Assembly: GCA_943704495.1 (NCBI GenBank)
Contig: CALSCR010000844.1
Span: forward strand, 1 to 25,483
Direction of reading: 5' to 3'
From: Pigoraptor chileana
Lineage: Eukaryota; Opisthokonta; Filasterea
DNA length: 25,483 bases
The first letter of the stretch is position 1, and each line of letters opens with the position of its first letter. Below are positions 10,666 to 21,000 of the stretch, one piece after another. The position numbers and the translations under genes were made by a program. A model generated the notes under the pieces. The model worked only from the letters and a program-made list of their open reading frames with translations. It was not told where the DNA came from and ran no database searches.

Positions 10666-11118
10666 AGAGCTGTGTACTCTCGGGTTCGATAACAAAATGT
10701 ATGAGACGACTCTTGTGTCGTGAGATGCCTGTGTGTATACTTGAGTCGATTGTGTGTATATTGAATTATGGCAAAGGTTCTCTGCGTGTGTGTGCTGCTA
10801 TGTGTGGCGCTGGTGCAACTCTGAAATGAAGTCTGCCGTCGTTATACCGTGATGGGTCTTAATCTCTGCTCCTCTCGATAAGTGGCATTGGTAGCATAGA
10901 GTGCAGCAGTCGCAACCGAAATCTAACCACTGCGGCTTCATGCATTCAGTTGATTGCTTGTATGCTTACGTGGGAAAGCACACACAGTGCAACAGTCTTC
11001 TCATGCCTGTTGCAAAGAAGTTCGATTATGACCGCGACAAACGACCCTCTCTCTCTCTCAGGCTGACGCTTAGTACGCTGCTCCTTATCCTGTCAGTGGA
11101 CATGTACACCGCTTATGG
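10666..11118. other. Intergenic region, NDUFB7 to MYND gene
   Basis: About 450 bases between two same-strand genes. It holds the NDUFB7 3' end and the promoter or unrecognised 5' exons of the MYND gene. A pyrimidine-rich acceptor-like stretch ends CAG at 11096, and another CT run ends CAG at 11061. Either could be the end of an intron in front of the MYND ORF. Nothing else is supported. Confidence 0.45.
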
Positions 11119-11706
11119 ATGTTCAACAAGGTTTATTTATATTACGGCACACGAGACGGACGTCACGTAGAACTACACATAACGACAGGGCTCGCTGGTC
11201 ATTTTGCTGCGGCAGATGCATCGACGTGTACATTACAGTGTATTGTGGGTCATGCTGTGCTGACGGAACTTCGCCGTATGACGTGTGTGTGTGCGGATGG
11301 TGGACCGGTTGCGCCAACGGCATGGCTGACATTGCTAGTGGTGCACCTGCGTGATCACGGCGCTGGCAATGCTACCCCACACGCGTCTGCGGCGCATGCC
11401 AGAGTGGATGCAACAGGTGTGACAGACACCAGCCGTATATTCACTGCGGTGCGTGTTGAGGACCCGTGGCAGCCGCTGGAGCCATGCAGGCAAATCGCGC
11501 GAGTGAATGGCGCCCAGCCTCACGCCAGGTGCACGTTTGTGCAACCTTGCGGGGCGCACTGTGGCAAATTGAGGAAATGCAGTCGATGTGGCGGCGCGCC
11601 ATACTGCTCAAGAGAGTGCCAGAAGGATGCGTGGCCTGAGCACCGCCCCAATAAGCAGAATTTATGGTCGTTTACAAACAATGTCTCCTGTAATGAAATG
11701 CTTTAA
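11119..11706 (+). CDS. Small MYND-type zinc-finger protein
   Basis: One open frame of 195 residues ending TAA. The C-terminus carries a MYND finger at about residues 144-175: C-x3-C-x5-C-x2-C, then APYCSRECQ, then W-PEH. MYND fingers bind two zinc ions and usually mediate protein contacts in regulators or SMYD-type enzymes. No SET domain is present. The last Cys expected four residues after the His is missing (HRPNK), so the second zinc site looks incomplete. The N-terminal 140 residues, starting VYLYYGTRDGRHVELHIT, match nothing I recognise and look beta-rich. The start codon context is weak (TGG before ATG), unlike neighbouring genes. The frame stays open back to 11074 with an acceptor-like CAG at 11096, so the gene may have an upstream exon. 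Confidence 0.55.
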   Translation: MFNKVYLYYGTRDGRHVELHITTGLAGHFAAADASTCTLQCIVGHAVLTELRRMTCVCADGGPVAPTAWLTLLVVHLRDHGAGNATPHASAAHARVDATGVTDTSRIFTAVRVEDPWQPLEPCRQIARVNGAQPHARCTFVQPCGAHCGKLRKCSRCGGAPYCSRECQKDAWPEHRPNKQNLWSFTNNVSCNEML

Positions 11707-12186
11707 TGCCTGGAATGTTGTGGAGGCGAATACAGTACGATGCGACGAAGTTGTATTTGCTCGCCAATCTCGACTGTTCTGACTGACATTGCGCTTCAAT
11801 ATGTGCGTTTGTGTGAGGGCCCCCTAAACAAATGAACTGCCCCTTCAACAAAAGAACCAGGGAATGTGGTTCCATTCAACTAATGTGCGGCAACCATGGT
11901 GCAAAGGGCGGAACAATGATCGACGATGGATACATATTCACACCACATACACACTTTTAGATCCGCTACCCAACCACCCACACATTACCATCATGCTATG
12001 TGAAACCACGCACAAAAAGCGCCTTATTCGTCGACATACTCGCATAACCGTTCAAAGGCTTCACAAATAGAGATAGCATTATCACATCATACAGTACAGA
12101 GGGGCTTCATTCGAACATGCACCTCGTCAGTCTGCAAAAAACAGCGACTCGGTGAAGGTGACAATGCATCAACAGACTGGTCAGGT
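11707..12186. other. Intergenic region between convergent genes
   Basis: About 480 bases between the stops of the MYND gene and the eL32 gene. It should hold both 3' ends. No clear polyadenylation hexamer, repeat or ORF is seen. Confidence 0.5.
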
Positions 12187-12961
12187 CTATTCGTTGTCCT
12201 CAGACCGCAGGCGGGCAGCGGCGTTGGTGATCTTGACATCGAGCTGCTGGGCACGCTCAATAATTTCACGGCGCTTGCGAGACGACACGTTATGGGCAAT
12301 CTCGGCGCTGTACTTGCGGTGCTGCATAAGGAGGAGCTCGACGTCGGCGACGTTCTTCACGACAAAGCGGTAAAAGCCATCGGGCTGCATGTCGCGGGTC
12401 TTGCGGGCAGAGCCGTAGCCGATGCTGGGCATGAGGTACTGGCCCTTGAAGCGACGGCGGACGCGGTTGTCAATACCCTTGGGCTTGCGCCACGAGTCCT
12501 GTTGGTGGCAAAGGCAGAAAGAATTTTTGTCGAGTCAAGCGGCAGGCTGATTAGAAGGCTTGATATGGAGAATTAATTCGTAAAACCCCGACGAAAATGA
12601 TCCGCATAGCAGCAAGAATGCCCATCAGAGCGAGAAATATATAGAAACAGAGAGAATGAGCGAGAGTGTATGGGTTGGCATTTTTGTGTTTGTGTCTGCA
12701 TGTCACAGAGCGTTACTATGTGGCGCCACAATTAATTTCGCCGCTGTTGCCGAGAATCTGACGGGCACGGGCAAATGTCCACAAGTCCACGTGTACAAGA
12801 GTCGTCGTTACTACTTAGGCACTCATTCGCGACATTCCTAACAATTCAAAAGATCCAAAAGGCAAACATACCGTGAAGGAGTCATAGCGGTCCGACTGGT
12901 GGCGGATGAAGCGCTTCGTGCGCTTCTTGATGATCTTGACCTTCTTAAGAGGAGTCACCAT
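12187..12961 (-). CDS. RPL32: Ribosomal protein eL32
   Basis: Two exons, 12961-12872 and 12498-12187, joined in phase 0, give 133 residues; yeast has 130 and human 135. The donor is GTATGT and the acceptor is CAACAG, with TTCTAATC about 50 bases upstream. Exon 1 encodes a very basic N-terminus, [18 protein letters not shown], then IRHQSDRY. Exon 2 starts [10 protein letters not shown], continues [10 protein letters not shown], and contains [12 protein letters not shown], then [12 protein letters not shown]; all are recognisable eL32 blocks. The protein is a structural part of the 60S subunit. The start has the context CGAAAATGG. A CAG preceded by TTTGTG just upstream (minus strand, 12976) could be the acceptor of a 5' untranslated intron, common in ribosomal protein genes, but this is a guess. 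Confidence 0.96.
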
Positions 12962-13333
12962 TTTCGATTCCCCGACTGCACAAACGTAAACACAATACAG
13001 AAAACGGGCATACAGATTTAGATTAAATACATTATATCGCCGAATAAATGGATCACAGAAATTTCACCCGTAAGATTGCTCCCTTCAGAGCCCACACTGA
13101 GAGGACGAGCAACCGTGGCCGTGTCCACACTAATATACAGATCGAGCCGCCAACCACTACGATGCCCACCCCAGAGTTGAAGCAGTTCGAAATCGGCAAC
13201 ACTGTCACAAAGAAAGAAACAACCACTCTAGGCCAAATGAAAAACACGCGTTTCCCTATGAATTCGGGTGGATTTCTAAATCTAAATCCGATTGTCGAAT
13301 CAACCCGGCCACTATATCGCCCACACTACGGCA

Positions 13334-13357
13334 CATCCATCCATCCATCCATTCATC
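13334..13357. repeat. (CATC)n tetranucleotide repeat
   Basis: About six near-perfect CATC units. A GGAT-oriented stretch, the complement, lies at 13539-13555. Confidence 0.9.
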
Positions 13358-13680
13358 TTTGCATCCGCATCGCTGAAAGAAGCCGACGATTAAAGGACGG
13401 AGCAAGCGCACACAAAGCTCACCTCTGAAGACCGAATTGAACAGAAAAGAGAACGAAACAATAGAGAATGGGATGCACCTTCTTGTAGGTTGGTGCTCAA
13501 AGGGGCACAGGCAGAGGGAGAGCCGCCTGACTCGAGTGGACGGATGGATGGATGAGGCAAATTGAAGGTGGCCGCTCACTATGGGGCCAACAAAAATAAT
13601 TATATTGTTCATACACATTCAATAGATAAGCGTGTCATGAAATTGAGAGACCATCCGCACGAGACTCCATCCGGGGTATC

Positions 13681-13725
13681 TCACGTGACAATAACCACGT
13701 GATCAAGGAGAAATGATCACGTGAT
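13681..13725. promoter_or_regulatory. Cluster of three CACGTG E-boxes
   Basis: CACGTG cores at 13682, 13696 and 13718. The first and third are full TCACGTGA palindromes; the third extends to ATCACGTGAT. Such sites bind bHLH(-Zip) factors (USF, MITF/TFE, Myc/Max in animals; Cbf1 in fungi). The cluster lies about 720 bases before the RPL32 start and 785 before the CCT5 start, so either or both could be targets. Which factor acts here is unknown. Confidence 0.6.
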
Positions 13726-13919
13726 AAGAGTTTTGCGCAGAGTTGACTCGGAGTTATCTGCGAGGTTGGAATTCCAAAACACTGCACTGAGGAATTTTTC
13801 TCCCCCTTTGAAACCGAATTTTTTCCTCTCTCTCTTTCCTGTCTCTTCCCCTCTCTGCAGTGTCACTGTGTCTCTGTCTCCGTCTCCTTGGCATCCATTG
13901 CATCCTCACTCACATCCGA

Positions 13920-13963
13920 TCCATCCACATCCATCCATCCATCCATACATCCATCCATCCATC
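13920..13963. repeat. (CATC)n tetranucleotide repeat
   Basis: About ten CATC units with two interruptions, 550 bases upstream of the CCT5 start codon. Confidence 0.92.
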
Positions 13964-14508
13964 TGTGCACATTCCTCAGTCTTCGTCTCCTTCATCTATC
14001 CTGTGCGCTTTGGCAAAAAGAGAGTTGCATCTGCCATCAGCTGTAGTTTATATTTTCCTCTGCTGTGGTTGCGATTGCATTTTGCGCATTCATAGGTTTA
14101 CCACTTGTGAAGACATCCCATTGGTTTGATTCTTTGAAGGTGAGACTGCTGTTTAAAGCGCGAACACTGCTGTTGTTTGCACATTTGGATCAGCTTGCGT
14201 CGTTCATGTGCACGGGGTGGATCCCAACTAAGTGGATTGCAGTCTTTGGGCGGTTGTGTTTCTGGCTCCATTGTGCATTGGGCGGATGATGTAGTTTGTG
14301 TGGATATGTTGGACAATACTATGCTGCTCTGTGTATCTTTTCATTATTGGATTGCTGACCTGAATTATAGAATGTTCGTGAATGTGGTTGATATTGCCCA
14401 CTGTAATGTGCAAGTCAATTGTGAGGATTCAGCAGAACTCTTACTGATGATGCCTTCCTCACTCACCCGCATCCACACGACAGCAACTCGCTTCCGCTCT
14501 TCCCGAAA

Positions 14509-17093
14509 ATGAGCCTCGCCTTTGACGAGTATGGCAGGCCCTTCATCATCATCCGAGACCAGGGCACTCGGAAGAGGTTGACAGGAGTCGCCGCCGTTAA
14601 GTCGCACATTCTTGCCGCCCGCTCCGTCGCACAGACACTGAAGACCTCCCTCGGGCCCAAGGGTGCGTGTGTGAATTTGCGAGTGATGTTCGTGTGTTTT
14701 TGACAAAAGGGAAGCTTTTTCAAACGAAGATGATCCGTTTTAATATGTACATTTATTTAACTAATCTCATCTGTTTGCGACTCGTTGGCAATATTTTCCA
14801 CAGGCCTCGACAAGATGCTTGTGAGCCCCGATGGTGAGGTTACCGTGACAAACGACGGTGCGACCATTCTCGATAAGATGGACGTCCAGCACGAAATTGC
14901 CAAGCTCCTCGTGCAGTTGTCAAAGTCACAGGATGACGAAATTGGCGACGGAACCACCGGTGTTGTCGGTACGTCTGTTTGTGTTGTCATTTTGCGCAAC
15001 ACGATAGCCTGTCGATATGGTTTGTTTATGAATCTTTTGTGGTTAGATTTATGGTGGATGTCCCTAGTTTTGCTTCGGCCACTGACTTCCGTCGTTGCTC
15101 ACGTGCATCTATTACAGTGCTGGCTGGTGCTCTCCTCGAGCACGCCGAGTCGCTCATTGATCGCGGCATTCACCCTATCCGCGTTGCCGATGGGTATGAG
15201 ATGGCGGCCACAATTGCCGTGGACACCCTCGACAAGATCAGCGACATTGTGCCGTTTGATGCAAAGAACACGGAGAGCCTCGTTGAGACTGCTATGACCA
15301 CACTTGGATCAAAGATGTGGGTATTTGGAACTTATATCCATGTCTAGTGCATGCTCCCAGTAATGTGCTGCATGGTGACACTGCCCATCGGTCTCGGAGT
15401 ATTGCTGATTCAGTTTGCTTGTGTTGTTGCAGTGTGAACAAGTGCCATAGGCAAATGGCAGAAATCGCCGTCAACGCCGTGCTCGCCGTTGCTGATCTGG
15501 AGCGCAAGGATGTTGACTTCGAGCTCATCAAGGTATGCCGCCCTCCACAGACGGAGCGAAAGTCGTTGATGCGATTCGTATTGCTTTTGCTATGCTCGTA
15601 TCTTAGTGCCGTTCCTATTCTAACTTTGCTGCATTTGTCGTGTTTCTTATGATTAAATATTAGATGGAGGGCAAGGTCGGCGGCAAGCTTGAGGACACAT
15701 GCCTCGTGCACGGTGTTGTTGTTGACAAGGACATGAGCCATCCGCAGATGGACAAGGAGATCACGGACGCCAAGATCGCCATCCTCACGTGCCCGTTTGA
15801 GCCCCCCAAGCCCAAGACCAAGCATAAGCTCGACATTACCTCTGTGGAGGACTACGAGAACCTGCAAAAGTACGAGCGTGAGGTGTTTGCCGGTATGGTC
15901 AAGCGTGTCAAGGACGCCGGCGCAAATCTCGTCATTTGCCAGTGGGGCTTTGATGACGAGGCCAACCACCTTCTCCTTCAGAACAAGCTCCCTGCCGTCC
16001 GCTGGGTCGGCGGCCCCGAGATTGAGGTGGGATTTCATTCCAACTCTGCAACCTCCACTTATGGTTATTGCCCGTCAGTATGAGTTGATTGAGGGAATGG
16101 GGGTCGACTGCCGGCATCAACTGGGATTTAAATGCAATGTTTTCTAACTTGTTTGCCGTCTCTGTCATATGCTCTTACGCACATACAGCTTATTGCCATT
16201 GCGACGGGCGGCCGGATCGTCCCTCGCTTTGAGGAGCTCACAGCTGAAAAGCTCGGCAAGGCCGGCCGCGTGCGCGAGCTGACCTTTGGCACGACCAAGG
16301 ACCGCATGCTCGTCATTGAGGAGTGCCACAACTCGCGCGCCGTGACGGTCTTTGTCCGCGGTGGCAACAAGATGGTGGGTGCGGCAGAACCGATCGCCGG
16401 TCTTGTTCGGTGCATGTCATGTGTGTGTGTGTGTGTCCTTGCTTTCATTGTACATTATACCTACTGATTTCTCCTTTTTCTCAATTCCACGAACCAAAAC
16501 AACACAGATTGTCGAGGAGGCCAAGCGAAGCCTCCACGATGCGATTTGCGTCGTGCGCAACCTCGTCCGCGACAACCGCGTTGTCTATGGCGGTGGCGCT
16601 GCGGAGATCGCTGCGTCGCTTGCCGTGTACGACGCCGCATCCAAGGTGTCGACCATTGAGCAGTATGCGATGCGCGCCTTTGCAGATGCCCTCGAGGCAA
16701 CCCCACTCGCTCTTGCCGAGAACTCTGGACTCCACCCGATCGAGGCTGTGGCCGCCGTCAAGGCGCGCCAGGTTAAAGAGAGCAACCCCCGTCTCGGTGT
16801 CGACTGCGTGCAGAAGGGCACAAACGGTGCGTCTCTTTTGCCTTTTTGTCTTCTAATTGTACGATACTTCGTTGTTTTGTGCGTGAATACGGTTGAAATC
16901 GCGTTGTGTATTTTGTGAAAAGGTATCCTAACCCACCTCTCCTGCCATTTCTTCCACCACAGACATGAGGGAACAGCACGTGATTGAGACGCTCGTCGGC
17001 AAGAAGCAGCAGTTTATGCTCGCCACGCAGCTTGTCAAGATGATCCTCAAGATTGATGATGTGATGGCACCCGGCGACATGCAGTACCAGTAA
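14509..17093 (+). CDS. CCT5: T-complex protein 1 subunit epsilon (CCT5)
   Basis: Eight exons: 14509-14662, 14804-14968, 15118-15316, 15433-15532, 15664-16026, 16189-16374, 16508-16826 and 16963-17093 (TAA). All junctions keep frame and give 538 residues; human CCT5 has 541. The start [12 protein letters not shown] matches the human N-terminus after its first residues. ATP-site motifs are LGPKG (about 48-52), NDGAT (68-72), GDGTT (99-103, with the catalytic-type Asp) and GGGAAE (417-422). Further blocks, such as [14 protein letters not shown] and [20 protein letters not shown], identify the epsilon subunit specifically. It is one of eight paralogous subunits of the cytosolic TRiC/CCT ring that folds actin, tubulin and other proteins. 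Introns are 112-162 bases; most show CTAAY or CTGAY before the acceptor. The stop codon overlaps a donor-like CAGTAAGT. Confidence 0.98.
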
Positions 17094-18098
17094 GTCACGC
17101 GCCTGCTCGGGATGCGTGCGTGGGCGACGGATGGGCTTTGATTTGCGGTGCCCTTTTGCTCACTCTGCAACGACGCGACTGCGGATATTACCACCCGTGT
17201 GTGTACAATGTAAGAACATGAAAAAAGAAATGTGGTTTCAAAATATGTGTGGTATATGTTTGCATGGCGTCTGCTGTCTTGTGTCAGTGCGGGTGTGAGT
17301 GGTATCGTGCGTCGATTGGAGGGCCCGTTGAGCGTAGTCCTCTGCCGTAGTCCCCGCCCACTTCACACGGACGGTCACGTGCACACAATGAACTTGGTAC
17401 TGGTGAAAGTCTACTGTGTGAGTCTAATCTTGCAACGATAGTGACTGGAATTCTCGTTGGGGTTGCTTCGTTTAGTAGTAGCTACACAGAGGGTCTCTCT
17501 CAGTACCACCAGTCTGAAAATGCATAATGGCGGAGTCTTTCCTTTCCGGCATTTGGTTTTTGCTCACTGATCAGTTCACACAGCATTTGTTTGCAAAAAA
17601 TAATTCATTGATTACGAAATTGTCTGGGCAAGCAGACATCTGAGTGTCGGGAGAAGTTATTACCACGACTTCTACTACTTGACGGGATTGATCCTGAAAT
17701 TAATTCCCCGGGAAAATCGCATGTATAATTTCAACAAGGGATCCTCTCAATGCACAACGAAAACATCAGAGAAGAACGTACCATCAAAAAGCATTCACAT
17801 ACACGCAAGCGATAACGGCAGCAGACGCAGCAACAGCGACGCAAATCGACAAGAATGCACGCAGAGACAGGCAAGAGACAAGCGCGTTGTGGGTGGCAGG
17901 CAGTGTCAGGCAGGAGTGGACCCGCCCGGCAGGACGATATAGACAGAGATAAAGAGAATATGAGACAGCCCGGTGTTGGCCATCGCATGCACAACTGCAT
18001 GCACCCCGCGACCGATGTAACAGTTTATGCAGTTGATACATCATGCATGGGTGTACACCGCGAGTCACGTGGCGTGGCCCCATCCATGCACCACTCTC
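17094..18098. other. Intergenic region between convergent genes
   Basis: About 1 kb between the stops of CCT5 and the Spt23/Mga2-like gene. It should contain both 3' untranslated regions. ORFs here (for example 17855-18271) are on the wrong composition and show no family features. No RNA gene or repeat worth naming was seen. Confidence 0.5.
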
Positions 18099-21000
18099 TC
18101 ATACATAGCTTGGGATGCCGTCTTGTGCGCGGGTACCAAACCAACCAGTCGACTGCAGCTCAGCCCACACAAAGAGCGATACGACAACTGCATAAACAAA
18201 GGAGAGGAAGAAATAAAACACATGGAAGGAGAGGTAAGTACGCGCACGGTATGCACGTTATGCCGCATTGAGACACAATAGACACAAAACACACACAAAG
18301 AGAATCCAAAAAAGCATACAGACCCAGACTAAACCAACACATTCACACAAAAAGCACGCACGCGGACACTCACCAATGAAAAGGGGAATCCAAAAGTTGT
18401 AGAGAAGCCTGTCCCGCTTTCGCTGCATCTTCTTGAGATGCTTTTCGGAGGCATAGTGGTCTGCATCCGATGCAAATCCCTCGGCAACATCAATGACATT
18501 TGTGTCGCCGTGTTTGGCTGTGTTGCGCTCTGACGCAGCACTCTCGGCAGCATATGTTGAAAAGAAGCTGAAGAACGACGAGGTCCCCGCCATTGACGCG
18601 CCACCAATCGACTTTCGCGAGAGCTCGGCAGCGTACGCACCAGCCATTCCCGCACCGCTGTCGTCTGAAATGTACTCGACAGTGCCCTCGCTGTCCACGT
18701 CATCATCCTCGTCGTCACTCAGAGATGACGCACTTGCGGCAGCCCCGGCGTCCGTGATGAAGAACGAATCGTCTCTCGGGAAAAAGAGCGGTGCCTGTGA
18801 CGGCGATAGGGGTGGTGTGCCTGGCGCAGACTGCGATGGAGGCGACGGAGGCAGCGATCCCAGCTGATATGCCGGGTGCTCGCAGAACGAGGGCACCCGC
18901 GAAAAGTCTCCAAACTCGCGCGGAGAGAGCGGGCTTGCGAGCGTGTGCTGCATTCCCGGTGATGACGCAATCGGCGTGGGCGCAATAATGGTCATTGCGA
19001 GCGGAATGTCCGCAAGGGAGGCAGTTGCGTACGTTTCAACGCCATCAAAGTCGTCCATGTTCACTTCCGGGGTGAGATGTGACAGGCGGTCGCATTCTTC
19101 CGAGAGCTCGTTGTGATCCACCGCGGCGCCAATGATGACTGCGGCGATGTCGCGGCACGTGAGTTCAGCGGCGACGGTGCCTGTGTTGGCCGCAATGTCA
19201 GGCAGCGCACCCGCGGCCAGAAGATCGACCACCATTTGTGTGTCGCCCCGCCACGCAGCAAAGTGAAGGGCTGTTTTGTTTGTCATATATATATATATAT
19301 ACATATGTGTGTGTGTGTGTGTCGTCACGGTGTACAAAAGACCCTCGAGTGAGCTGATGATATTATTGCGCAGTGAGTCACAGGTCCTAACTCTCAATCC
19401 CCATCCTAGCCCAAGCTCCACTCACCAGTGTATCCGTTTGAGTCGCGGAGGTTAAGCTCAGCGCCGTTCTGAATGAGAAAGCGAACGAGCCTTGGGAAGC
19501 CACGAAAGGCGGCAAGGGCGAGCAGGCACTGCCTCTTTTCATTCTGCACGTGGTGCCACACACACAATATTAAATGCAATGCGTTCAGCACACGGAAGTG
19601 ATGGTAAGCGGACACGACTGCAGCAATACATCACATACACAGATACAGACACACACATACAATATATATATATATACACTATACACACGCACACACACAC
19701 ACACATACCTGAAGGGAGAGATCACCAACGCGTCCATTTTCGTCCGACATGGCATACTTTGCGCACGCAAGCAGAGCAGATTCAAAGTCGATAAACTGGT
19801 CGCTAGGCAGCGAACCATGTGCGGCCTCTGCAAGTAGAGACACCATTGAACCGCCGCCGTCCCAGCCCATTGTTGTGGTTGTGCTTCCCGTCGACCGCTC
19901 GCCGTTGACGCTGCGGTCCATAATGTGCATGGCCACCTGCAGGGACAACATGAGTGCACGCAATGGGCAACACAGGAAGAATAAGTAAGAAGGAAGGGCT
20001 GGGGACATGTATGCATACGAATTGCAACAGCACAACAAGATAACCGAGAAAGAATAAAACAACTATAACCGTCAAGACATTTGCGCAGAGAAAGGCCGCA
20101 CCTGTCGCGCATCCTCAAGCTTTCCCGTCATTTTCAGGCCGACGACCTGCAACGCAAGCTCCATCAGAGCGCGGTCGGCGTCATCCTTGTATGTAAACAA
20201 GACGGGAATCGGGGGCGTCGGCTGCCCCTTGACAGTGACTGTGACGGGCCCCGGGGTCAGCGCCGGAGGAACAATGCACAGGAGCGTGTTTGCGCCCCAA
20301 AAGTGTGTGGGATACGCGTCCATGTCGCCAAACCGCACAGTGTTGCCAGCTGTGATGGTGTGGTTTCGAGGAGTGTTGGTTGACGTGAATTTGTTAACAC
20401 AACACATTATCAAAGGGCAATCGCAATTCTACACAAATAAGAGCAACGGAAAACGCATGTACCATGAAAGAAAACACCGATTGGGTTGTCAACATTTCCA
20501 CACACGCAAAAAGACACACACACACGCACGCGCGCGCGCATGCATACATGTGCGGTCGGCATTCAAGCGTTACTCACCCTGGAAGTTTGAGCCGAGCACA
20601 GTGCACTCAATGCCTCCAAAAATGGGGCCCTCCGCAGGAATCAACCGCGCGACCATTGGGGCGTCTACATAGTAGCATGTATGGTAAGAGAAGCGCCAGC
20701 GGTGAGTAAAAAAAGATAAGAGTCGCACAGACTTCCAAAACAAAGGCAATGCATGCACAATTATCCCATAACAGGCAAACGCCAATGATCAGGTTGCCAC
20801 AACGGGAAGGGAAGACTCACTTGCAAGCATAATGGGATCCGTCTCTGCAATGGATGCCTTTTTCGGCAAAATAAACGTGGGTTCGATTGGGATCATACCA
20901 AGAGTATTCAGCCCCGCCGCCGCCGCGATTGCCGCCGCCGCCGAGCTCCCCGGTGACACTGCCGAGGGAGAGAGGGGAGAGAGGGGCGTCGCAGAGTACG

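Larger units (their letters stand above)
12962..14508. promoter_or_regulatory. Divergent promoter region, RPL32 / CCT5
   Basis: About 1.5 kb between two housekeeping genes facing away from each other. It holds CATC/GGAT tetranucleotide repeats, a triple CACGTG cluster and a GAAGGTGAGA donor-like site at 14138, which with an acceptor-like CGACAG near 14482 might bound a 5' untranslated intron of CCT5. ORFs here are low-complexity and not convincing. Confidence 0.55.

Noticed and set aside
10675-10700. GGTTCGA resembling a tRNA T-loop
   Set aside because: The flanking bases do not form a T stem and no D arm or acceptor stem fits.
10769-10825. Tiny ORF reading like a signal peptide (MAKVLCVCVLLCVALVQL)
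   Set aside because: Eighteen residues from a TG-rich stretch; no downstream exon for a secreted protein, and the next gene is a MYND protein.
12499-12871. Possible intronic snoRNA in the RPL32 intron
   Set aside because: Ribosomal protein introns often host snoRNAs, but no matching C/D boxes with a closing stem could be found by eye.
13721-14095. Ser/Pro/His-rich ORF over the CATC repeats
   Set aside because: Low-complexity translation of a tetranucleotide repeat with no support for expression.
17855-18271. 138-codon plus-strand ORF opposite the 3' end of the Spt23/Mga2-like gene
   Set aside because: Overlaps the final exon on the opposite strand and has no family features.
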